Below, in pieces: positions 21,301 through 33,472 of a DNA stretch of 64,000 bases (position 1 is the first letter of the stretch; every line of letters begins with the position of its first letter). This stretch comes from Phaeosaccion multiseriatum (lineage: Eukaryota; Ochrophyta, other classes). The notes beneath the pieces are model-generated. The model was not told the DNA's origin and made no database searches. It saw only the letters and a list, made by a program, of their open reading frames with translations. A program made the position numbers and the translations under genes. The DNA is taken from contig OZ218951.1 of NCBI GenBank assembly GCA_965112735.1, positions 4,030,001 through 4,094,000 of the forward strand, written 5' to 3'.

Positions 21301-22979
21301 GAAGAAGTACCGCTCCAAGAGCTTGTCTCCCTGCGCAGAGCGGGTCAGTGTGGTCACACAAGCAGCCAAATAGAATAATGTGGTCGCATAGTATCGGGGA
21401 GAGAGAGAGGGGCGATACTTACGCAAGGCGCGACGCATTATGCTCACCTGCAGGACGGGAGAGCTTCGGTCGAAGTTTTGGGCATCATAGGGGCCTCTGC
21501 CCCGCCGGAGGTTGGCGCCTCTGCAGAGGTAGGGGAGGAGCCGGGTGCCGGGCAAGCATGAGATGTCAGTACTCATATTTCGCTCGCCCCACGCATGAGA
21601 AAGCAAAGACGAGTCATCGGGCCAGCGCACGGGCGGCACATCTCCATGTAAGGCTCTGTTCGGCTGCACTTTTCTGCACGCCTGTTTGCGCTCGCTGCTC
21701 ACCTTTCCCTGTAGCCCTCGTGTCCGTCCAACGCTCTCTCCTGGTCGTACTCGTCCTCGCTATCGTCCTCGCTGTCGTCATCTTGGTAGTGGTGCGAGGC
21801 TCGTCGTGCCCAGGCTGCGGGGCCTGCTTGGTCGGAACCATCTGGCAAGAAGCAAAGAGGGGGGGGGGTCAAAGCGTCAGGGACCGTGGGGAGAGGCAGG
21901 CGTCGCTCGGGAAGGAGTCCCCTCCCTTCTACGCCACTGCCCGTTACTCCCAACTTGCCTTCACACAACCCTCCAACCTTTAAACTTACGAGCAACTCCC
22001 CCTCTAGTACCTCAGTGTTTTCATCTTCTCCTTGGTCTTGTACTCTGTACAAGCAAACCCTGTCACCACCCTCTTAGTCTTCTCTCTTCTGCTCTTACCA
22101 GCACAAGCAGACGGGTGTACAATCAGGAACTCCATGCTGCGCAGATAGCCCTTGTCCAGGGCGTCGAACACTCCGTCCTCCATCCATCGAATCAGCTGCT
22201 GCGCTTGGCGGTGGTGCCTACTTCCCGCTGCAGGATAGCAGTGCGTAGGGATCACCAAGACAAAGCAAAGGCAGACAAACGTTAGGGAAGATTGGCGCCT
22301 CTCTTGGTGTTGTTGCTTGGCTGGAGTCTGGCTGGTAAAAGAGGAGCGGAGCTTTGACACGGTAGTTGCTCAGGAGAGGGGAGGGGAGGCGATTGCACCT
22401 GTCGGATGCGAAGCCCCATCTTTCGCGGCGTGGAGCTGCAGGACGTTGAGGCCAGCTGTAGAGAGGGGGCGAGTGGCAGCCAAGAGCGGAAGACAGCAAG
22501 CGAGAAGGGGCGTGAGGGTCTTGTGTGCGGAGAAGTTGGAGTGGGGACGGTTTGGAGCGAGCGAGTCGGAAGCGAAGCAGAAGGACGAGATGTGGGTTAG
22601 TTCCCCATGCTCGGTCTAGCTACCACGCATCAAGATGAAATCCCAAGTGCCGCGCCCCGTGCCGCTGCCTCTCGTTCCCGCGCAGGAAGTGTGCCCGCCC
22701 CGAGCAGGGTCGGAGGAGAGAGCGCGGCGGGGGAGACTCCGCAGCAGTAGACTACTCACCGTAGCTCTTCTTCTGAAAACAGCTCTCAGGGAAGACGCAT
22801 CGGAGGTGGCAGATGGACGAGATGGAAATGCGAAGGGCATTCTTGGTGAGGATGAGGGACTGCTGTCTCGTGATTTCGGCCTGCTGCTGCTGCTGCGCTT
22901 GCCTCGCCGCCACCCCACCTCCGCCACAACTCCTTCGACCGCCGCCACCCGCGCCTGCTGCGGTGCCCTTCCTCGCCAT
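18351..22979 (-). CDS. HOP1: HORMA-domain meiotic chromosome-axis protein (Hop1/HORMAD-like)
   Basis: Fourteen exons, all phases consistent, 833 residues: 22979-22760, 22455-22399, 22227-22099, 21841-21703, 21520-21448, 21330-21219, 21080-21019, 20869-20783, 20603-20249, 20084-19643, 19551-19473, 19396-19231, 19117-19038, 18851-18351. The HORMA domain spans residues ~40-300: SLILTKNALRISISSICHLR, then IRWMEDGVFDALDKGYLR, LLERYFFSIKN, LMTFCNTLDSLPKE and RYLTIKLLYYDERLP, in the order found in Hop1 and HORMAD1. An acidic loop (DDDSEDDSEDEY) is inserted in it. A winged-helix-like segment (MYAELRELVRSGQMKCTMG..., residues ~427-480) resembles the chromatin-binding region described in some HORMADs. 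The tail is Pro/Gly/Ser-rich and ends in a basic stretch (HPRKRLRLTSEHR) that could be a nuclear signal or HORMA closure motif. Expected role: meiotic axis assembly and control of double-strand breaks. Confidence 0.88.
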
Positions 22980-23252
22980 GTTTCCGTTTCTGATAGGCCT
23001 ACCTGTATTTGGTAGTTGTCCAGTCGGAGAAGGGGGGGGGGGCGAGTCTTGGAAATCCCCGGGGGGGTGAGAGCCTTGGCGTGGCGGGAAAACTTGCGAG
23101 ACGACACACAAAAGAGAGTATAAATTGGTGGCATTTGTATATAGTGTTATACTTTGTAGTCTCTCTGTACAACCCCGCTCGCTTTGTGCGCGGGGGAGGT
23201 GGGGAGGGCTGTGCCTATGCCTCTACTCTAACGTGCTGATGCTGTGTTGTTG

Positions 23253-24597
23253 TTATTGTGGCGCCCCCCCTCCCGCCGTCGTTGTTCGTGCCCTCACTCT
23301 TCTGTCGCCCACGCGCCCTGAAGAAGAATCGCCATTCGGTGAAGAATCCCGTGCATCGCCCGGGTCTTGATTCGCCTCCACCTTCACCTTCGCCCCCGCC
23401 TCCGCCTCGCCCCCCCCCTCGCCCCTGTCCTTGCCCTCCGATGCTGCTGGCTGCGCGTTGTGCTGCTTGGTGACGCTCTCCATAAAGCCCATGAGCAGCC
23501 CTCCCGCCGCCGCTGCCTCCATGTCCATCTTCTTTTCCTCCTTTACTACCACGCCAGAGCCCAAGCCTGACGAGCCCGAGGGGGCCGACGATGGCAGCTT
23601 GCGCTTCTTGCCCGGCCGGCGGCTCTGCATCTCGCTCTCTCGAAGCGTCTCTGTCAGGGACTCGGTTGAGGAAGAGGCGGAAGAGGAAGACGGAGGAGCG
23701 TGTGGCTCGCCGGTCTGCTCGCCTGTCTGCTCGCCTGTCTGCTCACCTGTCTGCTCGCTGCTGCTGCTACTGCTGTTGCTGCTATTGTTCCTACTGCTCC
23801 TGCAGCTGTCTGTCTCGTTCTCCGTCTCCATGCCTCCGTCGTTACTGCCGCTCTCCTCGAAGTCTTCGCTGCCTGACAAAGAGGAGCCGTCCATACTCGA
23901 GCTGCTGCCGCTGGATTTATTTCCTTGCCGTCGAGAAGAGCCCCGTTGAGAGCCGTTGAGAGTTCCATCGGAGCTGCCCCTGCTCTTTCGCCCCTCCTCC
24001 TCGCTGCCGCTGCCGCTGCCGCTACCGCTACCACTGCCACTCATGCTGCAGTTGGTTGTGGCCCCCTCACTACCACTCGAGCCCCCACCGCGAGAGCTGC
24101 CGAGGCCGCCACCCTTGCTCTTCTCTCCGTCATAACCCAGCTTTGCAAGCGTGGCTCCCGACAGCTTTCCGCTGCTGCTAGTGGCATTGCTGCCCGAGCC
24201 TGACCCCGCCGAGTCCTCGTCTGAGCAGGACGCGGACGAGGCCAGCAGCGACGGTGGCGGAGAAGGCCCGACCACAGCCTCACCCTGCTGCTGGTGCTGG
24301 TGCTTCTGCCGCCTTGCCTGCTCTTCCGCCTCCTCATCCTGCTGCTGTTGCTGCAGCTGCACGCGAATCTGGTTCCTGTGCAATTGCCGCTGCTTTTGCT
24401 GCTCGACCTGCTCCTGCTCTCTCAGCTCCGCCCGCTGCCTCTGCTGCTCTATGTGCTCCTGTCGCTGGCGGTGCAGCTGCTCGTGCTGCTGAACCTCGTG
24501 CAGCCGCCTGAGGTGCTCGAGCTGCTGCTGCTGAGCTAGCTGCAGCTGCTGTTTGCGAAATTGCTGCAGCTGCTCTTGCGCGCTTTTGGGCACACCT

Positions 24598-24641
<44 letters not shown>

Positions 24642-25649
24642 GGGGTACGTCCACGCTGCCGCATCTACCCCCACGGGCGGAGGCAAGCCTCGCTGCTGCT
24701 GCTGGTGATGGCTGGCGCCTGCCATACTCATTTGGTGATACGACCACTGCTGCTGCTGCTGCTGGTGCTGCTGCAGGTGGTGAGGGTGGTGAGTGTGGGG
24801 AGGCATGATGCCCCCAGCGGTAGGTGGCATGGGGTAGTGGGCGGGCGGCGCCGGGTACGGTGGCACACCTGGCACACCGTACGGTTGCGGCATTTTGGGG
24901 AAACCTGCGGCTGCCTGTGCATACCTGTACATGGGCGTGTGCCACGCCGCTGGCTGGTGCTGCTGGTGGTGCTGGTGAGGAGGAGGATTGTGTGTAGCGT
25001 GGGGGCCAAAGAAGGCTGCTGCTGCTGCTGCTGCCTGTTGTCCCATGAGGAGCGGCCCGCCCATAACTCCATTCGTGGGAGGGACCGGTGGTAGCAGTCC
25101 GATGCTGTGTGGACCGGCCATGGCACCCAAGCCCGATAGGCCTGTCAAGCTGCCGTGGTGGTGATGCCCGTGGTGGTGGTGGTGGTGGTGGTGGTGAGGG
25201 TGGAGCAGCTTAGCCTCTAGCCCCCCCGACCTGCGCTCCTTGTCTCTATCAAGCCGCGCTTGGAACCTGGCCTCGAGCGCGCGCAGCTCCCCCTCCGCCA
25301 TGTCGCGCTCCGGCTTTGTGGGACAGCGGTCGGAGCTGTGGTACACTCTCTTTCCCAGGCAGCTCGAGCCTGTAAACTTTTTCGTGATTCGCATGGGGTC
25401 GCATGCCAGCTTCTCAGCAAGGTACGCCCTCAGAGTGGTGCCCTCGGACATATCGAGAGCACCCGTGTTGAAGTGACGAATGATGGCAGCGGTGTACTCT
25501 TCTTCCTCCACTGTCCACTTTCCTTTCCGCGGGGCCTTGTCCTTCTTACACGCTGCCGCGGCCGCTACTGGCATGTCGTCTTCCCTCTTTAGCTCCCCGT
25601 TCTCCTTCGGCCGTGGAGGCGGTCCATCTACTCCTGGTGGTTGGTCCAT
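23253..25649 (-). CDS. Gln/Ser-rich protein with a Myb/SANT-like stramenopile domain
   Basis: Single-exon, 798 residues. The only folded part appears to be residues ~42-110, starting GKWTVEEEEYTAAIIRHFNT and including GTTLRAYLAEKLACDPMRI, TKKFTG and GKRVYH. I associate this block with many diatom and oomycete proteins; it looks like a Myb/SANT-type DNA-binding fold. Residues ~110-145 are a charged helix (LEARFQARLDRDKERR). The rest is low complexity: His tract (~10), several Gln tracts interrupted by Glu/Arg (probable coiled coil, ~330-450), poly-Ser and a TGEQ tetrapeptide repeated four times. A transcriptional or chromatin role is inferred from composition only. It is in the same orientation as the HORMA gene, 273 bp upstream of it. 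Confidence 0.75.
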
Positions 25650-25821
25650 CTCTCTTTTGTCCTCGCTGTGTGCTCACTTTTTTACCTTTTTCTGTTTTTT
25701 TTCAAGGGCATCTGGCCTGAGGTTGCGAAGTTTGACGTTAAGTTACGATTCGCCGTCTTTTACGTCATCGAAGAGGAGGGAGGGAGGGAGGGAGGGGAAG
25801 AAGGGAGGGAGGGAGGGAGTC

Positions 25822-25991
25822 GACCCTGGACAAGATTATCTGAGTACTGAGCCGGCCTGATTACTGATTATGACCGGCGCCAGCCGGCCTGGTTGCTTAC
25901 AGCCGGTGACCAGCCGGCCTGAGTACTGATTATGCGCCCACGCTGATTACTGATTGCGGTCCCGGCGCACACCGCAATCCTGTCCAGGGTC
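25822..25991. mobile_element. putative MITE-like element, 170 bp
   Basis: Bounded by 16-bp terminal inverted repeats: GACCCTGGACAAGATT on the left and AATCCTGTCCAGGGTC on the right, matching at 15 of 16 positions. The interior has subterminal direct repeats (ACTGATTATG, CAGCCGGCCTG) and no coding capacity. No clear target-site duplication is visible. Family unknown. Confidence 0.5.
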
Positions 25992-26004
25992 AATAGGCCT
26001 AGGT

Positions 26005-26150
26005 CGGGGGGGCTGCGCCAAAAATAGGCCTAGGCCGGGGGCCTGCGGCCTCCTCTAGGCCTAGGCCGGGGGCCTGCGGCCCCCCTAGGCCGGGGGCCTG
26101 CGGCCCCCCTAGGCCGGCCAAATTTCGACTCTAGGCCTAGGCTTCTAGGC
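26005..26150. repeat. GGCCTAGGCCGGGGGCCTGCGG tandem array
   Basis: About four diverged copies of a GC-rich unit of 30-35 bp, each combining the palindrome AGGCCTAGGCC with GGGGGCCTGCGGCC. The array could form cruciforms. No function can be read from it. Confidence 0.8.
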
Positions 26151-27096
26151 CAGTCTGGGGCCGATCAGTCGGCTGCCCATCCCTTCACGCCTCCCTCTCC
26201 CCCCCCCCTGGTGTATCTGTAGCTCGGGTGTGATAGTCTCACGCATCTCCTGAGCCCCTCATTTTACCCTCACCGCCGAGTCAACGTTCGAGAGCGAGGA
26301 GAGGTGTACAAAGAGGACAGCGACCACCAAGACTCACAACACAGGAGTCCGCATTGCCTTGTTCCGCCTCTGCCCGGGGTCTCTAAAGGGGACTGGTACT
26401 GCCCAGAATACGAATGGTAGGCACGTACGAGGAGGGTAGTGGAGAGCATCAAGGAAGGGTGGTCTGAGGTGGCTGAAAGAAGGTCAGCGAGGGAGCGGAC
26501 GTCCTGGCGCATGACTTTAAAGTACATTTTTTTTGGCCCCATCATCTGTCGCGAAGCCAGCCTAGGCTAATGAAGCCCCAATCAACTGCGCTGAAACCCA
26601 TCCAAGAACACTAAAGTAGCCCCGGATAGCCGGCCGATGCCAGCGGTACCATGCTCAGGGAAAAGGGGGTGAGGGGCTGGCGGAACAAGCCCACCACTGA
26701 CACCGCAGGCGCAGCGCGGCCGGCCGGCCGGTAGCATAGCAGGTCAAAGCCGGCTGACGCTGGCGATCGCAGATAGCACACCGGTTGGCGCCGGCGATAG
26801 CAGATAGCACGTCAGGGGTCGAAAATCCTTTGCCCGGCGCTTGTCGGTGTTCCTCCAAAACTGCTCGTCGCCAAAGGGAACGGGGCTTTGTTCCCTTCGC
26901 TCCCCCCTCCCTAACGAAGATGAGCAACGGAAAGACACACCATGCCCTCCCCTAGCAGCCATGCATCAAGAGCCTGGCTGCCACACTCTGTCACGGAGAG
27001 CTGCCTGCCTATCAACGCAAGTCCGGCTGGCTCCCTCTCACACGGACAGCCGGCTATCTTCCTACCCACGGAAGTCTGGCTGCCTGCCTCACTCCC

Positions 27097-29782
27097 TCAC
27101 CCGGAAACAAGCCGGCTTCTCGAGGCGGCGGCCACAAAGCTGCCCACGGCTGCTCCCAACGACCCTCCGACCAAGTACAAGGACGAGGAGGAAGACCCCG
27201 TGAGGAGGGCGGGAGCATCACCATCACCATCATGACCATCACCACCACCACCACCACCACCACCACCACCACCACCACCGCGGGTACCACCAGCCGCCGC
27301 AGTCGGAGCTGCTGCCGCGAGACGCCGCCCGCCCTCCGCCCCTGCCGCCCTCACAATGTCCTCCTCAAACTCATGATTCGCCATGGGTGTCCAGTCCGTG
27401 AGGGCTGTTTGCACCAAAGGGAAGAAAGACCCGTCCCTCCAGGGCAGCCACGTGCCGCCCAGGTACTGGGGGTCGGCAGCGACTGTGTCGTCGTGCCAAA
27501 ACTCGGACACAAAGGCGTCCACCCCCCGGAGCGCGTGGGCATTCTGGTACGACACCCACTCCTCCATGAGTTGGGCCTGCACCTCAGTAAAGTCAGGGTG
27601 ATTGAACAGGTTGGAATTGCACGCCATGTCGTCGTCGTCGTCGTCGCCAGCAGTAGCAGTAGCAGTAGCAGTTTGGCTGGAGCCGGCGCCGGACCCGGAG
27701 GCAGGGCCAGCAGGGCCTTGTTCCACCAAGTAGGCTCGCTCAGCCTCCTCCTCCTGTGGGTTCTTCTCCAAGTCAAACAACTGAAAGGTGGTGTCACTCT
27801 GCTCCTTGCTCAGGGCCTCGGAGAGCTCCTCCCACGTCATCCCACCCGACCCAGAGGCTTGCAGCAGCAGCTTCCTGCCCAGCGCATACGTGGCCGCTTC
27901 GGGCGTGTTTGAGCGGGCAATGAGCTTGTACTTTCCCATTCTCAAGGCGCCCGTATAGCCAAACATCTGGAGGAGGAGGAGGAGGAGGAGGATGAAGAGG
28001 AGGAGGAGAGGGAATGGGCATGGAGAAGAAGAGGGACATACTGAAAAGAAGGGTGAAACAATACACCAGAGATAAAAAGGCCAACACTAGCAGCAACACA
28101 AACCACCGCACCAACAACATCACCACCAACAACACCAAAAGACCGCTCTGCTGAAGGAAAGACTTGTCGCAGCACGAGAGGCATGGGACGCAAAGCCCAG
28201 GACCCCTCCCCCCCCCCATCCTCCATACTACCGCCGCCCTGCTTACCTTGCTGCTCATGTTGTGCAATACCGTCGTCCGTGGACACGGCTGCCGCGCCAC
28301 GAGAGCCGGCCACACGTCCATCCCGTCCTGGTGCAGAGCACCGTCCCCCTTGAGGGAGCGGTCCTCCTCCCCCTGTGGGTCCTCGCTGAAGCCGCGCAGG
28401 GTGGCGTGTATGTCCGTCATGTGCACCATATCCTCCAAGCGATAGGGCCCTACTCCTCCTCCTCCTCCTCCTCCTCCTCCTCCTCCTCCTCCTTCTCCTT
28501 CTCCTCCTCCTTCTCCTCCGAGAGAGGCCTCGAGGTAGCCTCCGCTGAGGAAGGCAGGGGCTCGCACGCCTCCTTCGTACAGGGACCCTCTCTGCCCTCT
28601 GAGGTGGAGGTTGTCCGAGCCGTGCACGAGGGAGCCCCCATTGTCGCTCAGAAACACTAGGAGCGTGTCCTCGTACATCCCCTTGCGTCTCAGGGCCTCC
28701 TCAATGGCTGCGAATCCTGAGTCCACCTGCGCCACCATCCCGCACAGCCTGCCCCTCGTCCTCGCTCGAAAGAGCGCTTCTTCCTCTTCTTCTTCAGCCC
28801 CTGTTGCCTCATCTTCCTTCTTCCTCTCCTTCTTCCCTCCCCCAACGGACCGCAAAGACCCTCCTCCTTCCCCCCCGTAGAGGGCGGCGGCCTCTCGCTC
28901 GAAGGTCTCACAGCCCGTCGGCAGCGTGCCGTCAAAGTACCTGGTGTCTGCTTGTACAGGGGGGTGCACCGCCTGGTAGGCCACCACTAGGAATAAGGGC
29001 TCTTCAGCCTCATCAGCCTCATTAGCCGCCGCCGACGCCGCCGCCGACGCCGCCGCCGACGCCTCAATGCGCTCAATGGCCCAACGCGTGTACAGGTCCG
29101 TGGTGTGCACGCCATCCGAAGGCGAATGCATGCCGCCTGGTGCCTCCGCTTCGTCGTTCCGCACTAGATTTCTCCCAGTCAGTAAGACAGACGACTGTTG
29201 CCGCTGCCCAGCCGCCTCTTTCCCGCGGGGTGGCAGCCCTGCGATGGCTGTCGACGTGTGAGTATAGTGGTCTCCGCCTTCGCCCAGAATGCCGTAAAAG
29301 TCGTCGAACCCACGATTGGTCGGAGTATGTGCCTGCGTTACAAAGCCCAAATGCCACTTGCCGGTCATGGACGTGGCATAGCCCCCAGCCTTCATCGCCT
29401 CCGCCAGCGTGGTCTCCTGCAAAGACAGGCCTCTCGGCTCCATGCTGTGAATGACCGTGTCCTGCAAACCGTACCGGAAGGGGTATCTCCCCGTCATGAG
29501 GCTTGCCCTGCTAGGAGTGCACTTGGGCGGCGCGTAAAACGTGTCGAGGATGATGCCTCTGCTCGCTGCTGCGTCGAGGTTGGGTGTGGCCTGGGCCATG
29601 TCTGGATTGTTGTAGCCCACATCGCCCACCCCCAGATCGTCCACCAGCACCACCACGATGTGAGGCCGTACTCTGCGTCCCTTGCTCTCACTTTGGCTGC
29701 TGCTGAAGGGCACTCCGATACAAGAGCCGACATAGGCGGAGGCCCACACCAGCAGCAGCGGGAGCCCGAGCCGCCACCCCAT
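27097..29782 (-). CDS. arylsulfatase-family enzyme, secreted or membrane-anchored
   Basis: Exon 1 is 29782-28247 and exon 2 is 27966-27097 (donor GTAAGC, acceptor CTCCTCCAG); 801 residues. The start chosen, MGWRLGLPLLLVWASAYVG, gives a signal peptide; an upstream GTG frame overlaps a likely donor site and is not used. The sulfatase core begins HIVVVLVDDLGVGDVG (metal-binding Asp-Asp). It contains the signature CTPSRASLMTGRY, whose Cys should become formylglycine, then TGKWHLGF and LLVFLSDNGG, closest in style to arylsulfatase B. It should hydrolyse sulfate esters, perhaps of cell-wall polysaccharide. Oddities: a Gly-rich run and a Glu/Lys insertion in the core, a long C-terminal extension (~200 residues) with a poly-Asp run, and a final hydrophobic segment (SLYLVGGSLGAAVGSFVAAA) that may anchor it. 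Confidence 0.87.
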
Positions 29783-30041
29783 GGAGGGGGCCAGAGAGCG
29801 ATAGAGAGCCCAGCCCACCCCAGCCAGCTCCAAAAACGAGAGAGAGGAGCGAGGAGTTAGAGCACTCACAGCATCGCCCTCGCAACGCTAGAGGAAAGAG
29901 ACAAGGGGCGTACGCTACCGTATGAGGAAGGGTAGTATGTCCCGCCCCAGCAGTTAAGGTTCACAGATGACAAATATGGATTACAATCGATAATGTCTTT
30001 TCCCCACGCGTCGGCCCTCCTACTCGTTCCCCGGGGCGGGC

Positions 30042-30073
<32 letters not shown>

Positions 30074-30444
30074 GCCCTCTCTCCTCTCAATCATAGATGG
30101 CACTAAGTTACCGTCTCCTACTCGACCGACAGAACAGAGATAAGGTCGCTCCCAGGAGAGAAGAGAGAAAAACTTTAGGTCGATACTGTGTAGTACTTCG
30201 AAGTAGTACTTAATTTAGTTCCTTCCATCGCGTCTGTATTACACTTTGTGTCGGGGGCTTTTTACATGATACAAGACCTCTATTCTCGCACTACAGTAGT
30301 GAATGTTATTCGAACGGGTCATCGTAAATTAAGTACGTAGATCAGGGCGGGGAAGATAAGTAATTAAAGCCTATCAAGAGAGTGGGTGGACTCTAGCTCT
30401 AGTGTTGCCCTCCTCTCCCCATGTCCGTGCCTCTTGATGCTTCT
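29783..30444. other. intergenic region with a T-run and palindrome
   Basis: Between the sulfatase start and the FYVE-RING stop (both minus). It contains a T run of about 27 at 30047-30073, an AT-richer zone, and the palindrome TACTTCGAAGTA at 30194-30205. A short possible non-coding exon (29870-29890) ends in GTGAGT just upstream of the sulfatase start. No gene supported. Confidence 0.65.
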
Positions 30445-33423
30445 TCAAGCATTCATTCGTATCGTCTTGATGGCCTGGCTAATCGGGGTGCGGCAGACAG
30501 GACAGTCGCCGAACCCTTTTGAACACTGCCATGTGTCATGCATGGAGAGGGACGAGAGAGGGGGGCGGGGAGGATTGTAAGGTGCTGGTTTGTGGGTGGG
30601 ACGGATGGGTACGGAATAAGACGAGGCGCGACTCCTTCTGTGTACTCTTGTTCCCTCCCCCACGGAATGCCCGAGGTCTGGGCCGGGGTGGGCCCTCCCT
30701 TCCTTCACTTCATGCCCTCCCTTCCTTCACTTCATCTGCCCCATCATGCCATCTACAATGGACCTCTGGTTGTGGTTTGGGAGGGGGGCTCTGCAGTGCG
30801 CAGTGTGCGCTTGCTTGCTGGTGTGCTTACCTCAGAGCAACAGGCGTTGTGGCCGCAGGGGGCGAAGGTGATGTCCACAACATTGCTGAAGCACACGATG
30901 CACAGTGCAGGCTCCTCGCTATAGGCCGCGGGTACTGCAGGACAAAGGGTCAGAGCCAGTCCGTTAGAATCGTATGGGCATGGGTCGGGGAAGGCAGGCA
31001 TAGGGGCATGGATGGGCAGACCTATGGGCATGGACAGGCAGGCATACGGGTATATAGGGCGGGTCACCATTACTTACTAATCGTGGCCGCTGTTGCGAAT
31101 AGAGCGGGTGCGCTTGGCGGTGCCAAGGTGCTGGCCACCACGGAGCTGCCGCTGTCCGGCCTCCTCCCTCCTCCTTCTCCTCCTCCTGCTCCTCCTCCCC
31201 CCCATCCGCCCCCCCCCGCCCCCCCCCCTCCTCCTCCTCCTCCTCCTCCTCCTGGTGCTTCTTTCAAGAGACGGTCCATCACCGTCCACATTGCCGGCAG
31301 ATTCGTAATCTCATTGACCTGCACACAGGGCACAAGGAAAAGGAATCAAGCTCAAAGGAGGGGAAGCACAGTGACACTTCTCCTCCTCCTCCTCCTCCCT
31401 TCTCTACCATACCTGGCAGCCGTGTGTCTGTACGAGGAAGCGCATCATGTGAAGGTGACCATGATTGGCCGCAATGCCAAGCACACTCTCCCTTAGTCTG
31501 TTGCCCAGCGGGGCCTTCTTTTCTACATCCTTGTAGATTGGAACCTTTTGTTCATCGAGCAGCCACATCAACAACTGCAGACTCCCACCCGCAGCGGCGC
31601 AGTGAGCAGGCAGCTCGTTGTCTGTTTCGCGTTAATTGGCATAAGGTAAGAGGGGGGGGGGAAGAGAGACGGACGCAGGTGAGTGGGTCGTTGTTGATTT
31701 AACAGAGGGAGAGGGAAAGAGAGAAGTGTCTGAAGTGGGCATGACGCGGTGAGGACGAGGCAGCACACACACACACACACACACCCATCCATTCATTCAT
31801 TCACCCATGCACCCACCACCAACAACAAACACAGTCGTCTCATCCTCTCTCCCCCACCGCTCGCACCATAGATGGTGTAAGGACAGCGCAAGTTGATCCT
31901 CTTCTTGGAGAACTCCGTCATGGCCCCCACACTGTCCCCCTGCAGCAGCGCCGTGCGAAAGCTCTCCATGTCCGAGTGGCAAAAGTTGCACACACGCGCT
32001 GCGTTCTCCCCCTGGCTCTTGGCGAATGTGAAGGGCAACATGGTCATCGGCCATTGGCGGTCGCTGCACGAGCCGCATACGAGCTTGCCGCAGTTCCGGC
32101 AGTGGTGCTAAGATTTGAAAGAATGGAGAGAGGGAGGGAGGAGCATGTGAGGACGATGTTGGTTGGCTGGGATAGAATGGAAGGGGGGGGGGTGGGGAGA
32201 GGAAGGAGGATGGTGAGGAGGATACACGATTGGGCAGGGTAGCAGCTCATTGGCTTTTGTTGTGTGTTGGTTGGGATAGAATAGGTCGAGTCGAGGGCGG
32301 AAGAAAGAGAGGGAAGGAGCACTCAGACGCACACCTCACACCTTGCGGCGGAAGAGGAGGCCGAAGGAGGAGGAGCAGCATGCGCATTTGGCGTCCGAGT
32401 TGCGCTCTTCCTCCCAGTGCGGGGGGGAGAAGGACTCGCACGCCCTGTGGACACGAGAGTGGAGACATGGAACAGAAAAGAGAGGACAGATGGACGAGCA
32501 TGGAGGCAGGAGAGGAGGAAAGATGAATGATTGAGGGGGTGGCAAGGACGCTTGTGGTAGGACACAAGCAGGCAGCACTACACACAATCCTGTCCGTCTC
32601 CCGCCTCCATATGAATACCCACCAGCCTGTCTGCTTGCTTGCCTGCATGCCTGCCCACCATGACCCCTGCCAACCTACCGGTGCGCCTCAATTTCAGTCC
32701 GATAGCTCCCCAGCGCCACCTCCGGCGCCTGCTTCGATCCTCCTCGCCCGACCATGGACTTGACCAAGGCTATATACATGCCCCCCTCAGCTTTGACCGT
32801 CCAGGGCTCCAGCGTACGCCCCGAACCACCACCTTCCCCACCCCCGTCTGCATGCGGTGAGGGGCTGCGATGCTCCTGCCTGCCGTTCCCGCCCCCATCG
32901 CTCTCCGTGCTGCTGCGCCGGCCACCGCTCCCCCCAAAGAGGCTCACCGATAGCCTTTTCAGCGAAAACGCTCCTCCTTCTCCCCCTCCGCCCCCCGCCG
33001 ATGCCGTAGATTGTCTTCTACTCCCCCCTTCCGAAGACGTCGTGGAGAGCTTTCTGGTAGCCCCTGCCGCGCTTGGAGAAGTGCTCACTGCACGTGAAGA
33101 GCTGGATGTGGCTACTCCTCCTGCCCTTTCCCGCCCGCTGCCCGAACCCTCGAGCCCCCTGTGTTCACGCAAGTACTCCTCGTAGCGGTCCTCAGCAGAG
33201 GCGGACGAGGAGGAGCCCTGACCGTGCTGACTTGAGGAGGAGCGACCCGGGGCCTCGCTGGTACTAACAGAAGGCTCGGCAACGGAGCTTGGGGCTGGAG
33301 CCGTCACCGTAGGGTAGTAGGATAGTGGAGCTTCGCTGGCTTCGTCAAGAATCCCAAAGTACTGGTTGTCGGACGAGGCTCTGCTGTGTGCGAGCTGCTG
33401 GCGCTGCTGCTGCTCTTGGCGCT

Positions 33424-33472
<49 letters not shown>

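Larger units (their letters stand above)
25650..27096. other. repeat-rich intergenic region
   Basis: Contains a (GGGA)n run (25774-25818), a MITE-like element (25822-25991), a GGCCTAGGCC tandem repeat (26005-26150), and at 26700-26815 two direct copies of CAGATAGCAC in GC-rich DNA. A short minus-strand ORF at 26270-26545 has no recognisable features and I do not call it. Confidence 0.7.

Noticed and set aside
26270-26545. 91-residue minus-strand ORF
   Set aside because: No recognisable motif, no splice partners, surrounded by repeats.
29783-29869. Upstream extension of the sulfatase with a GTG start
   Set aside because: The GTG lies inside an apparent GTGAGT donor; the ATG at 29782 gives a clean signal peptide.
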